DNA of 64,000 nt from Hyalella azteca. Lineage: Eukaryota; Arthropoda; Malacostraca; Amphipoda; Hyalellidae. Numbering within the stretch: the first letter of the stretch is position 1; every line of letters starts with the position of its first letter. The DNA lies in assembly GCF_000764305.2 (NCBI RefSeq), contig NW_025946036.1, positions 248,001-312,000 on the forward strand, given 5' to 3'. A program made the translations under genes and the position numbers. Below the pieces are notes generated by a model. It did no database searches. It was not told the DNA's origin and saw nothing but the letters and a program-made list of their open reading frames with translations. Below are positions 34,601 to 45,751 of this stretch, piece after piece.

Positions 34601-37600
34601 CAGGAAACGACGTCCATTCGATAGTTGATTAACAGGCTGGGGAAGCCATATAGAAAATTAGTAGTCACAATGGAAGCTTTTTCTACATGGGTCATTTGGA
34701 AAGTGAAATGCATTTCATAGTTCATAGCAAGAATGATACTGTCAGACATAGGATAGGATGAACGCAAGCCCCTAGACTCACCTTATCACGCTGGGGCGAT
34801 GACAGCATCGGTGGATCTAGAGGCTCCTGAAGAGAAAATGCCGTTAATTATGGCAGACGCTAAGGTAGTTTAATAGAACAAAGATCACCCACTTCAAACC
34901 ATCAAGTCATAAATTGCCGGGCAGTGCATTATTCATTTCAACATTAAACTCCTTACATGCCAAAGTCTAGCTGACAATGATGGTGAGCAATGGTACAGTG
35001 ACAGCTACAGATGCATCAGAGAAAATAGATAAGCAATTCATGATCATTAGATTTTGAGCTGAATCACTGGCACGACACAGCCACTCCACATGAAAGATGA
35101 CATCGCGCATTAAACAACCGTCTTCTCTTCCACGCCTCCACTGGTACAACTTAACCACCTCACGTGAAGAGAAACATTGTTGTATCAACAACCTACCGTC
35201 TTCACTTCCACTCCTCCACTGGTACAACTTAACCACCTCACGTGAAGAGATACATTGTTGTATCAACAACCTACCGTCTTCACTTCCACGCCTCCACTGG
35301 TACAACATAACCACCTCACGTGAAGAGATACATTGTTGTATCAACAACCTACCGTCTTCACTTCCACTCCTCCACTGTTACAACATAACCACCTCACGTG
35401 AAGAGATACATTGTTGTATCAACAACCTACCGTCTTCACTTCCACGCCTCCGTCTAAAGCATCAGCAGCAGACGCGCCACTGTCGAGTGGCCCTGAAGCG
35501 CTGCTGGGAGTTTGCTTGTCTTTGTTAGAGTTGTTCTTGATGGTTTGTCGGAGATGTTCAGTTTGAGCCTTCGTCTTATGGTGAACTAAAAGAAAATACA
35601 TTTTGTAGTAAAAAAAAAAGAAGAAGAACTCATTGAATAAAAACTTTAGCGATCACAAAATATACATATATATAAACATTACGGTATACATAAATGAAGA
35701 CTGTGGCCCCAGTGAAAGATAGATGAAACTTATGCATGACCATCACGGAGCAAGAAACTACTTTAGATAGCTCTATATTGTATATAATTTTGCGAGCTTA
35801 CTCGTCTGAAGATGTTTGCTGACGGCCCACAAGGAGGGGAACGAGCCCCCACAAATGGGGCACGAGAAGCCCGTGGGGTCAGCACTGCTGTGAGAGGAAC
35901 GCACGTGGGCATCTAGGCAACTGGCGTCGTCAAAGCACTCACTGCCTGCAAAACATCAACACTTATTATTATTCTGAGGCTGCAAATATCCTACACATAT
36001 TGTAAAATTGTCTACTTTTACAATATGTGTACAAATACAATAAAAAAATTACTTATGAAAAGTTTACACATACATTGTTTACAAATACAATAAAAGTACA
36101 GTAAAATAAACTATTTTATGATTTTTTGCGGCTGATTGACACATGCACCATAAGCAGCTTTCCGGCTACTTCAGCATACAAAAATACCAGTGCATTAGAA
36201 ATACCTGATTAGATTTCTGTTCACGAAATTGGAGTAGTTTCAGATTTCAACTAAAAAATTGCACATATGTCCCTGAAATTTCATAAATACATGATAAACA
36301 TTCACATAACTTTTCCCTGACCATATACAGACAATTGGGTGCTTATATACACCTAACAGGTGACTAAGAGTAACATTTTAGAAAAAAATTTAGTCCAAAT
36401 TAAGTTTACAAAGTAAAATTACCAAAAATTAATTAGCAATCATTTTACCTACAGGCCAGGCATGTATCCCAAATTGTGAAATTCTAAAAATGATTATTTC
36501 AGAGCCTCAGTATAAGCAAAATATACAAATTCACCTCATAAATAGACTATAATCAACAAATGAACACTGACTACTACATACCAGCAATCAAATGCCATTG
36601 TCAACCATCAGCAGAGTTCAAGCACTCAAAAAACTTTGTGCTTTCAGGAGCTGTCTTTTCTAACAATTGATCGCGCGCTGAATTGCATACAAGGTGTAAA
36701 GTTTTGCACTAAAATATGGTTATTGACTTATTGAACCACTGCCAGAACCAGTAGAAAACCAATTGATAAAGTAGAACCTGTAGAGAACCAATTCAACAAG
36801 TAGAAAACCAATTCATATATTAATTTGGTAAGATTTATTCCAAGGTTGCTGTATAGCCTCTTTGATCACCATTGCAAGAATTTGGCTAACTCTGGTCACT
36901 ATTCCAATATCTATGAATAGCATTGACAACAGTCAACATTAACGGGTTGAAACTTCAAACTATTTCTTACAATCGAGGCACTGTAGCCGCGAGGTTGATT
37001 GCTCCTCTTGTGCAGTATCCTGAGGCTCTTGTTTTATGGGCAAGGCAGTCGTAGACGCCGCCATGTTGGTTTGTTTTATGGGCAAGGCAGTCGTAGACGC
37101 CGCCATGTTGGTGCCGTCGCTGAGGTTGACGGTGGCAACGACTCGCCCGTCCTCTCCCAGTATGGCCATCACGCCACATTCGTGCTCACGGACCTAACAC
37201 CACAAGTTTGTAAGAAGAGTTTGTAAAAAGTGGTGTTCATTACATCAGTCACAAATGCATACACAGCGAATCAACACTAAATTCGTAAAAATATTACACA
37301 TTCTCGTTGCTCATAACATGACTGAAGTGATTGGTCCTCTGTACATCATAAATGCAAGCCAGCAGGGAAAGAAAATTTAGAATTAGTTCATTAGGACATG
37401 ACAAATCATGTAGACGACTTCAGGAGTCAACATCGGCACAAGGCTCAGGTAAAACTTCATTGAATTCATGCAGTATACAAAAGCTCCAACTTAGGTTTTG
37501 GGCCCCAGGAACATGAATGACACTCGCCACTTGTCGTGCCTCTTTGAGATCAGGCTGGGAGTGCTCGGTGCCAGGATGACGGACAGACTGGAAGACCGCG

Positions 37601-40150
37601 TTACTTGCACCATCGGCCACGCATTCCAGCTCAATGTGGCAGTCCTGGCTATCTGCAGCTCGCTGCTGCTCCACGCTAGCAAGCCTGCACACGTCACGGC
37701 CTTCAGTTTGACGATCGCTAAAAAGTCAACTTTTAACGTACGGTATATACATAACAAATAAGAAAGACCTCAAATTGTGTGATTAATTTTGAAGGAGGAA
37801 GATATAAGGTGATGATAATAAATACTGAGCATTTTTATCAAAAGTTATTGCAGTTTTATTTAAAGAGTTCTATTCCCATTTTTTTCAATGCGATTTTCAC
37901 ATTTTTTCCATTTTTTGTAAATAAAACAAAAAGTTTTGGTAGCAACAAAGATTGTAAGACCTGTCATAAAAAGCTGAGGAGCCAGTGTTTGTGGCAGAAG
38001 AAGTTTGAGGCTCCTTGCATGTCTTGGCGCCGCCCCCGCTGCTGTAATCTGAACTGATGACCGAGCTGGAGTGCGGCGTAAAACATGAGCTCTCACCCTG
38101 TCAAGTAGATCAATCAAGCTTAGAATGAAGCGTGTCTCATATTCTATATTCAGCACATGTTTCTTTTTAATAATGTTAAATGCAATAACATTTTATAATA
38201 TAAAACAAACATTGGCATCAGCATCACTGTTTTACTATTGATTGTGACTGGAACTTCAGATACCTAAAATTAATCCAACTAATGATGTTCCCACGTTTGC
38301 TAAAATAATATTCATATCTCAATTAAATTTAAGAGCATGAGAAAAGCCACTCATCTAGCAACATACTTTGGGGTAAAGATTCTTGTTGGCATTGTAGTTC
38401 TGAGTACAAAATATCCTCTTGTGAGCCAGGAAATTGACCACAGAGCGGAAGAGGCTGCGGCACACCTTGCACTCGTACAAAACTTCACATTCATAGATGA
38501 GAGCATGACGCACCTGGAGAATTTAGCTTAAATCAGCTACTGACAGATTCCATAAGCAAGGTTAGTTCTCAGTGAACAAACTTTACAAAAAAGAGGCACT
38601 TTTGTAAGTGCAAAACTAAAATGTGAGCTCAAGTAAGTTCGGTACACAACAAGTGCTGCTTTACAGCATTCAATAAAGACATGAAGCAGCCACTGTTACT
38701 CGGATGGTCATTAATCTCTACAGTAGCATTTTTACCTAAAAAAGTAGACGAATATTTTCAGTGTTGTCTGAATAATGTGCAATATTTTCCAAGTGAGATG
38801 AGAAACACAATACATTCAGAAATGAATGGAGTAAAACTTACTTCTTCAGTGGCAGTGGAGAGCAATAAAGCAGGACCAGCCACGCCTGATGCTGAGGTTC
38901 CACCCGCGATTGGCAGTTTGAGTATTGAGTAATCGGGATCTTCAGGTAAATCAAAAACTTCCTCTTGTTCATTCTGAAATAAAATTTTGAATAATACCAT
39001 CACTATAAATTTTTTTAAAATAACATGGAGAAAAAAAGATAAGAAAATACCATTATATCATTGAAAAATCTGCAAAATCATCATGCAGACAGGGCACAAA
39101 TTTGAAGTAGACGTAGAAACAAAAATTTGAAATTTGAACAAACACAAATATATTCTTCCATCTCCTATGTCAAGATTATATATTAAATGACAACTATCTT
39201 TACCATCAAGAGAGGAGTTCTGTTACAAAACTCAGCAGCTTTTGAACTTGCATCAGTAGCTTGAGAAGATGCAGATGTTGCTGTAGATGAAACATTTGTA
39301 CTGGCAGAAGAAGAAACTGATTGGACTGCTCCAAGGGAAACATTCTTATTGGTGCTACTTTTCACAGATATGGCATGAGGTTGAGCTGTTACTCTGTTAC
39401 TTATTGACAGAGATTTAGTAGCTGGCAGTGATTTTGCAGTGGCAGCCACCTTCACAGGGATTTTCTTGGATACATTCACAACTTTGCTTGTAGAAGCAGC
39501 TTTAATAACACTATGAAGGGACTTCTTGGACTTGATTGCCTTGGCTTTGAAAAGGGCTTCTTTGCTCTCAACAATTCTGCAAATAAAATATGAATTTACT
39601 TACAAATTCAATAATTTTTAATGTGTATTGGGCCCACAGGTCTATGAAAATTTCAAGATCCATAAAAGGTTTGAACATCAACAAAACATGGCATTAATAT
39701 GCTGTATATAAATGAGCTTGATTAGTGTGTTCTAAAAAGAAACCAACCACATATTAAGTAATTTTGAAGACATTGTACCTTTCCTTGGCTACACAAGATT
39801 GGAATAATGAATAGTTTTGAGAATGAGCAGGTTTTCAATTTATTTTATTTTTTCAATGAGTTGTACTTAGCTCTGAAAATTTCATCTGGTGGCATATGTT
39901 TTAACAATAACACTGACAGTTGCTCAATTCTGCCTCACCTATGGTTATTCAAGTCAAATCTTAATTAAACTCACCTCACAACAGTTTTCTTGCCAATGTT
40001 GAAATGATCAGCAGTCCTTGACTTCAGTCCAAAAACAGCATCACCTCCATTCTTGAGGTAATATTCTAATACTTTGATTTTGAAGTCAGTTGAATATGAA
40101 TTGCGCTTGCCTTGAGAACCCAGCAGAGCTGGGATTTGATCATCATTCAT
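29562..40150 (-). CDS. ZNF800-like multi-zinc-finger protein with N-terminal HTH-like segment
   Basis: Probable nuclear DNA-binding protein of about 1,830 residues from about twelve exons. Exons 1-10 join in phase: 39975-40150, 39204-39576, 38842-38973, 38367-38513, 37961-38097, 37531-37684, 36971-37193, 35802-35945, 35431-35585, 34782-34826; then 31802-33497 and 29562-31685. The start ATG follows an in-frame TGA. Seven fingers are visible: a C2HC finger in exon 4 (YECKVCRSLF...HKRIFC), two C2H2 fingers split by introns (exons 7/8 and 8/9), one in exon 11, and a C2HC plus two C2H2 in exon 12. The exon 4 finger, the NAVFQ motif in exon 6 and the last finger pair resemble vertebrate ZNF800, recalled and not searched. 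Donors of exons 5 and 6 are weak. The exon 11/12 join breaks frame. Confidence 0.82.
29580..30155 (-). repeat. Coding heptapeptide repeat, 21-bp units
   Basis: About 26 consecutive seven-residue units, for example TLTPKQK, TQTPKKE, SLSPEKK, TSTPRKT, ALTPEKK, TLTPGKT; consensus T-L-T-P-x-K-K/T. Length is exact with no slippage out of phase; late units drift (VPAIAKK, ILPSETN). Confidence 0.93.
31802..33497 (-). CDS. Zinc-finger gene exon 11, long disordered region
   Basis: Acceptor tccccatag. Begins SVECGGGG, then finger CNVCSKLYVTHTACLAHAAT ending in His. The remainder is a long Ser/Asn/Glu-rich, probably disordered region with acidic EEDWADDDDAE. The frame stops at TGA 31818-31820, eighteen bases short of the strong donor GAG|GTATGT at 31802. 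Confidence 0.8.
34150..34500. repeat. Degenerate tandem repeat, about 42-bp unit
   Basis: Repeats of atgaacatgagcatgaaatg and acaaaataacatgtgcaggac, period 42 where cleanest (34316 and 34358). It lies in the intron between exons 10 and 11. The Met/Phe/Cys/His-rich open frames come from it. Confidence 0.9.
34782..34826 (-). CDS. Zinc-finger gene exon 10, 45-nt microexon
   Basis: Acceptor tctcttcag, donor AAG|GTGAGT; 15 codons, EPLDPPMLSSPQRDK, phase 0 at both ends. Strong splice signals; it could be skipped without shifting the frame. Confidence 0.78.
35112..35430 (-). repeat. 78-bp tandem array copying the exon 9 donor
   Basis: Units of 78 bp start at the exon 9 border. Each carries the exon end GTGGAAGTGAAGACG and donor GTAGGTTG; donors lie at 35431 (exon), 35353, 35275 and 35197, plus a diverged one near 35117. 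Reading into the repeat meets TGA after GTA GGT TGT. Confidence 0.93.
35431..35585 (-). CDS. Zinc-finger gene exon 9
   Basis: Acceptor ttcttttag, donor ACG|GTAGGT. Starts with the final His of the finger (IHHKTKAQTEHLRQ), then Ser/Gly-rich sequence ending GGVEVKT. Its last bases and donor are repeated downstream in the intron. Confidence 0.82.
35802..35945 (-). CDS. Zinc-finger gene exon 8
   Basis: Acceptor tttgcag, donor ACGA|GTAAGC. Completes a C2H2 finger (DASCLDAHVRSSH) and starts the next (SCPICGGSFPSLWAVSKHLQ), whose last His is in exon 9. Confidence 0.85.
36971..37193 (-). CDS. Zinc-finger gene exon 7, with in-frame 14-residue duplication
   Basis: Acceptor tgttag, donor GATT|GTAAGA. 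Encodes VREHECGVMAILGEDG, two copies of TNMAASTTALPIKQ and the first Cys pair of a finger (LQCLDC, the second Cys completed by exon 8). Confidence 0.8.
37029..37112 (-). repeat. 42-bp exact tandem duplication inside exon 7
   Basis: Two identical 42-bp copies (37029-37070 and 37071-37112), each coding 14 residues (TNMAASTTALPIKQ). No divergence is seen, so this is a very recent duplication, a polymorphism or an assembly effect. Confidence 0.95.
37531..37684 (-). CDS. Zinc-finger gene exon 6
   Basis: Acceptor tgtgcag; encodes RLASVEQQRAADSQDCHIEL, ECVADGASNAVFQSV and PDLKEARQ. The 3' end is placed at CAA|GTGGCG, a poor donor chosen for phase; the true border may lie elsewhere before 37420. Confidence 0.55.
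37961..38097 (-). CDS. Zinc-finger gene exon 5
   Basis: Acceptor ttgacag; encodes GESSCFTPHSSSVISSDYSS and a Ser/Thr-rich stretch. The donor CAG|GTCTTA is weak, but its phase fits exon 6. Confidence 0.6.
38367..38513 (-). CDS. Zinc-finger gene exon 4, C2HC finger
   Basis: Phase 0 at both ends; donor AAA|GTATGT. Finger CKVCRSLFRSVVNFLAHKRI then FC, spaced C-x2-C-x12-H-x4-C, preceded by VRHALIYECEVLYE. This is the clearest ZNF800-like part. Confidence 0.88.
38842..38973 (-). CDS. Zinc-finger gene exon 3
   Basis: Acceptor atttcag, donor GAA|GTAAGT, 44 codons in phase 0 at both ends. Acidic start NEQEEVFDLPEDPDYS, then a small-residue-rich stretch leading to TATEE. No domain. Confidence 0.78.
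39204..39576 (-). CDS. Zinc-finger gene exon 2, Lys/Ser/Ala-rich linker
   Basis: Acceptor tttgcag; completes Arg, then IVESKEALFKAKAIKSKK, which ends the HTH-like segment. It is followed by a low-complexity Ser/Thr/Ala tail. Donor ATG|GTAAAG, phase 0. Confidence 0.72.
39975..40150 (-). CDS. Zinc-finger gene exon 1, HTH-like segment
   Basis: Starts MNDDQIPALLGSQGKRNSY; an in-frame TGA lies just upstream. The stretch from SYSTDFKIKVLEYYLKNGG to TADHFNIGKKTVVR has the helix-turn-helix look of Brinker/CENP-B/pipsqueak-type DNA-binding domains. Donor GTGAG|GTGAGT. Confidence 0.75.
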
Positions 40151-41640
40151 TTTTTTATATTTAACCAATCATTCCATGATTTATTGGGGTTTATATGCGT
40201 ATTGTGAGCTCTCACAAATAATAAGAGCATAACTGATTAGGCTGGGCTGCAAAAATTTTAATATTAGACACATTTCATAAAGGGACTAAAGTACCACCCT
40301 AAACATAATTTTTACATAATTAAGTCTCCAATAGCACAGTGACAACCATTCTGAACATAGGGTGTTTTATATACATGGTAATGACTGTATTCACAATGCT
40401 AACCTTGAGACATAGAAGGCAGCACTGCAAAATTTAAAACAAGGTCAACAAGAAACAATTGTCATTGGACTGGCCATTGGCCATTTCAACTGTAAATTCT
40501 GGTATACATGTGATAATCAAAAACTACTTAAACTAGTAACTACCATCATTATCATAGCTTGGGATCTTTGATTAAATTAATATGTCATTTGAGCCTACAG
40601 TCAAATGGGGTAATAAGGGATGATTTTGAATCTTGGTTGAGACGATCACCCATGATCACCCATTTGCAACTGGTGCCATTTAACCCATTAACACAGCACT
40701 GGCAAGTTTATTAGCAACAAATGAAAAGTTAAATTGCTCAAAAACTACAAATGCAGTGGTTTGAAATTGGGTCTCATGGTAACAACTAACAAGACAAGTA
40801 CTGAACAAGTCTCAGCAGCATGTTGTGCTTCAAGTCTGCTCAGTTGGCCTTGGAATGCTGCCGTGAGCAATGGCGCTCCTACATCAGAAAAAACCTAAGT
40901 TTTGTACTAGTTTTATAGGTAACAAACTAATACATTGAATAGTGTTCCTTAACAAATGTTCTAATGACAACCACAAATTTTAGATACTAGTTGAGGAGAC
41001 TGAGCCAGTGATGAGCCTAAACGAGATTCCAATCACCTAAATATTTCAGAGCCAGCAGCTTTTTTGAGCTGCAAGACACAAAAAAACACCAGTTTCGGCA
41101 GAGACTTCCAGTAAGGCAGGGCCCTGATCAGAAACTGCTGTGCAGGCAGGAAGCCATTCCCCTTGCAGAACATCACTGACGTCCTGCCAGCTGTGCCAGA
41201 AAAGATTGTACAGCAGAGGCTGTTTTGTGAGCCTTATTTATTATTAAGTTTTATTTTCACTGTTCTCTTTGCCACATTTTACTGATCACCAAGTTATTTT
41301 ATAGTTGTGGCTTGTGGGGTTCTTGTAATATTTTTATTTATTTTCCATCCATATTCATTCCTGTGTACCTATGTCCCATCCATTAACCTCACTAACCCAT
41401 CATCATCATATATGTACACCATCTCAATGTACATACCAGCTGTCATTTGGGTTAAAGTTCATTTGGCTGGGTTGGCATTGTATTTCATTTATCCTGCTGT
41501 TGGATGTTTGGCTAGTTTCCTGAGAGGCTGAGATTCCTGAGTGACAAAAGCCAATTCAATACTGGCCTTACTGGGACTCTAGTACTCATAGGTTAGGAGT
41601 GCCCCAAACAAAACTATGTTTATAAGTTATATTGGTTAAT
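40151..41640. other. Upstream of the zinc-finger gene, no gene seen
   Basis: Presumed promoter side of the zinc-finger gene. A transposon-end fragment (tacagtcaaatggggtaa) starts at 40596, matching the element at 43253. The plus-strand hydrophobic frame at 41307-41531 has no motif. Confidence 0.5.
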
Positions 41641-41689
41641 CACAGACACTAAGCACTTTGAAGTAGCTCTACAATGTTTAGTGTCGCTT

Positions 41690-42600
41690 AGTGTCGCACT
41701 ACTGATTCGTATGCAGAAAGACTAGGAAGTACTACTTCGCTGTTAGAGTACTTTATAGTGCCGCAACACGCTATGAGTCTTTTGAAGAATGGTAGTTAAG
41801 TGCTCAAATAATTAATCATTCCCTAAGTAATTCTCATTCTTTGCAGAAGATTGATGTAAAATGTCTAATTGTGATGCAATATAATGGTACTAGTGAAAAT
41901 TATGATGGTGAGCTGAAATTCGCAATGCGTCTGCGCACCTTTCTCATATATTCAAAGGCCACGCTTCCCAAAGACATCGAACAAAAGAGAGAAGCATGGA
42001 AAGTTCTTGCAGAAGAATTCAAAATGACTCCAGAAAAAAAAATCAAAACATGGTATCAAAAATGAGAAAAGTATTTTCTACTTCTACGCTGTTCATCTGT
42101 TTCGCCAAGGAAAATGTCAGCCATAAGAATAACATGTTATTCGCTGAAGCAGTACACTTTTTTATATTCATGGCATGTAGTTCCTGAGGTTTTTATGCAA
42201 TGATGCATTTGCTGTAAGCCAAACAGATCCATAGCTGACGAAGTAAACAAGGTGAAATATACCATAGTGTCGTCGTGAAGTGCGGTATGTAGGACACTTC
42301 AGATTTTTGTAGTGCGCGTTATGCTTTTGGCCCTATTTAGCATACCAACCGTAGTGTTCCATGCCACACTATGGCTTGTAGTGCATGTGCTACTTTATAG
42401 TGCTAGTGCCCTATTTAGCATGACAACCGTAGTGTTCCATGTTGCACTATAGTAGGCACTACGGCTTGTAGTGCGTAGTGCTACTTCATAGTGCTAGTGC
42501 CCTATTTAGCATGCCAACCGTAGTGTTCCATGCCGCACTATGGCTTGTAGTGCGTAGTGCTACTTCATAGTGCTAGTGCCCTATTTAGCATACGGGCCAT
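41690..42600 (+). mobile_element. Possible DNA-transposon relic with MADF/SANT-like fragment
   Basis: A plus-strand frame at 41841-42065 reads REAWKVLAEEFKMTPEKKIK then TWYQKMRK across a frameshift, resembling a MADF or SANT-like DNA-binding domain. It is flanked by atttagcatacgggcc on the right and a partly inverse cgtatgcagaaagac on the left. A PIF/Harbinger-like origin is a guess. An old exon is the alternative. Confidence 0.3.
42320..42600 (+). repeat. Tandem repeat, about 80-90 bp units
   Basis: Three to four copies of tagtgccctatttagcat, accgtagtgttccatg and actatggcttgtagtgc, with small insertions (for example taggcactacgg). Confidence 0.9.
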
Positions 42601-43252
42601 TACCATATCCATGAACATGCCATTGAGCATTTACAACGACCTTGTCCTCTGTAAGCTTCATATCAGCAGCCACGTAGCATTTCTTCAGTATCTGTAAGCT
42701 TACAGGACGGCTTGTAATTTCACACCATTCAATTGGGTTAAGTGAATTCACTATAAAAGAAAAATCATAAAAAACATACCTGAAACAGGAAAGAATGTTT
42801 TAGTGACAACCATCATATGTTATGGAGAAATAAATCATAGTTTAGGTCAATTACTTTTCATTCTATGACGCCCGGTGCACAATTCTATATACAGCATTCT
42901 ATGTACAATTTTGTGACGACCAATGATGCACTAATTTTTCAATAAGTGAATTTTTTTTCACTGAGCTAGGTGAATGTAATCAAAATTCTTTGTTGTTAAT
43001 CAATTTTTTTTGTAAACTGGAGCCTTTGCTAACTGAGGTTCTACTGTAAATGCATTTTTAAGTGTCCCTAATTACTTTGAGGGAGGGTGTCCCTTTTTAC
43101 CCCGTCGTGCGGAAATGGCTGCCATTTTTTTTATGCGATGGGCAAATTCCGTCAATTACGTTTTCAAGCCTACACCTGGGTGCAACTTTTATGTAAGTTA
43201 AATTTTTTAATATAGCAAATATTTTTTTTTTGCTCCAGACCTTAGCAGAGGT

Positions 43253-44646
43253 ATACAGTCAAATGGGGTAAGACAGGATCGCAGCCTTCATGGGGTAATA
43301 AAGGACCAGCCCATGGCATGCATTCTGATTGCACTGAATTTAATTTGATGGAAGAATATGTTAGAGCAATCATTGCATGTCATTTCAGTGTTTGTTTCAA
43401 CCCTCTTCTGCAAATAATGAATTTTTGATTAATATTCAAAGAAAACCTATGTAAAGAAGGGTCACAAAATAGTTAACCCTATTTGGGAAATGAGCTGTGT
43501 CTGATTACAAAAAATTTTTTGGCCAGGTTTGTGGATGTAGGCAGGTAACCTCAAGTAACGTGGAACTTTTGAGACATACTAGGCATTCCTCCCTGCTATC
43601 ATCACTGCCTGACAACTATTCTAAAATGGGGTCAAAAATGACCGGACACGGGGTGAGACGGGACCACTAAATGATCCTGTTTTACCCCACAAATGGTACT
43701 ATCTTACCCCACAAATGGTCCTCTTTTACCCATAGTTTATCAAAAATAGCTTTTAAATTAATATATTCTTGTGCATAAGTATACATGGAGTATTTTGGTC
43801 AAAATTTTCATCTATTGCTTAAAATAACCATTCTAACTTGTTCGCTTTTTCAATTAGATAAATTTAGCATACTATTGTGAATTGCATCATGGGGATAGAG
43901 AAAATAGGGATGTCTCTTCCCATTAGTGAGCTGCAGAACAATGTGCAAGAAGGTTGGGGGAAAAATCATTGTGTGAAACATAAAAAATAATTATATTCAT
44001 AATTTTGTGAGCGGGCATGGGATATGTTTGAAGAAGTGCACCACAAATGCAGTTAATAAGAAAACACATGACATCTGACTCTTAAGTTATTATCCATTGG
44101 TTTTATTACCAATTTGATAAATTTTCAGACAATGACACTAATGGAATATAGCATTTGGCAGTGCTCTACAATGAATCAAAGCCAACCTACTATTTCTATG
44201 CTTAATGAAGTTTTCTCGTGGCAAAAACTCCAATGTGACTGATATTAGGGTTGATTTCCTGCAACACAAAACAGTAACAAATGGTTGTTTAATCAAATAA
44301 TGTGTTTCTAGATGGATAATATTGAATATCACTATATCAGATTTATATTTTTACTAAAAACCTTGTAACATAAGAATTACCTGTTGGTCCTTTCTTACCC
44401 CAGCCTGGTGAGCTGATCCCATCTTACCCCAGTGGGGTAAGATGGGATCAGCGCACTTTTTTTAATCTGTACAGAAAACTGTGTTGTATGCAAAAAGTCT
44501 GAGTTGTAGCCTTGAAGCCCATTGCATAACCACACCGATAAGTTGCATAGGGATAAGTTTAGGATTTTTTAATTATTCATGGTATAGATGCTACATGCCT
44601 GTTAGTGATTTCGGTCCTGACTCCTGTCTTACCCCATCTGACTATA
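43253..44646. mobile_element. DNA element with tggggtaagacagg inverted ends, about 1.4 kb
   Basis: Left end tacagtcaaatggggtaaga and right end (inverse) tatagtcagatggggtaaga form imperfect inverted repeats of about 25 bp flanked by TA. Internal ttacccc/ggggtaa motifs recur. No transposase frame is found, so it is non-autonomous. Other copies or ends lie at 40598 and 63909. Confidence 0.75.
44412..44452. repeat. Perfect 20-bp palindrome with one-base centre
   Basis: gctgatcccatcttacccca, g, then the exact inverse. It is composed of the element's own terminal motif head to head. Confidence 0.95.
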
Positions 44647-45570
44647 TATACTTTTCCAAAATCACACTTTTCACACTTTTTTTCAGCGATTTTTTAGAGA
44701 TAGTAAATGTCTTATTTCTTGACTAGCTTTATACATAATAGATAGTAAAAATGTTGAAGTTAATGCCACTATTTTTAGTTTTGCAATATTTTGATTAGTT
44801 TAACTGCTACAACATTTCTACGAAATGTGGGACGCGCATCCCGATTTACTGCCCCTTCCTTTTTATGCCCATTCAACTGTACTTTTTAATAATGCAATTC
44901 ATAGAGTTCACCATTATTTCTTCTGAATTGTTCTCTTAGGAAATCCATTGATGAACTTTTGCTTTGGTCAAGCTGTAGATCCTTTGGAGAGCTTTGGAGT
45001 GCTCATGCTCAGTATCTTCTATACGTATCACACAGTTTTCAATTCTAATATAATATAATGCCATTTCATCGGACAGACTTTTTCAAGACTCTGTCTGACG
45101 GTAGACCAATTAGGCTAGTGCTGGGCATCTAGTATGGAACATATCTACTTGGCGAGCCGCGACTGAATTTTTTGAGCCGTGGTATTATGAAAAAAAACTC
45201 CTTAGTGCAGGAAAATTTACCCAAAAGTCAAAACATACATCACCCTCAGACCCTGGTTCCTGCTGGAGCAGCTGGACCCTGAGGGGCTGAGCATGGACTG
45301 CATGGTCCTGCATGGGCTGCATGGTAAGTACCTAGGCTCCTAGCAGCTAGGCTAGGTAGCTACCTAAATTCTAGGTCAATCAAAATAGTATTGTTATCAA
45401 CTTGTAGAAGATATGGAAACCTACATAACTTAGTTCTGATCATTGATCACTGATTAGTATTAGGTATAAGGTTTTTAGCAAATAGCATTATAGCAATGAG
45501 AGGCAATTTATATGCAGTCTCTGACTCTCTGCAGTGCTGGGTGGCAACTTGTACTTGTATACCTAGCCTG

Positions 45571-45751
45571 CATAGTGGCAAAGCAGATAGTTTTTTAGAA
45601 TCTGTCTCAAGTTCATTTTTGAGTCCTATAAGTAGACCAGTAAAGTATCATGGATACCAGCATAAGCTTACTTAAGAAATTTGTCAAAATCTTGAGTAAA
45701 TGAGGAAATTAAAAATGAACTGATTCTAAAAAATCTTTGGTTTGTCACTAT
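45571..45751 (+). mobile_element. MITE copy 1, catagtggcaaag ends
   Basis: About 180 bp, starting catagtggcaaagcagatag and ending ctttggtttgtcactat, with inner ttttttagaa and aaatgaactgattctaaaa inverse. The same family is at 61808, 63209 and 63420. Confidence 0.85.

Noticed and set aside
35097..35528. 143-codon plus-strand frame
   Set aside because: Antisense of the 78-bp donor array and exon 9 of the zinc-finger gene.
36960..37226. Other frames over zinc-finger exon 7, both strands
   Set aside because: Only one frame joins exons 6 and 8 in phase and completes a C2H2 finger.
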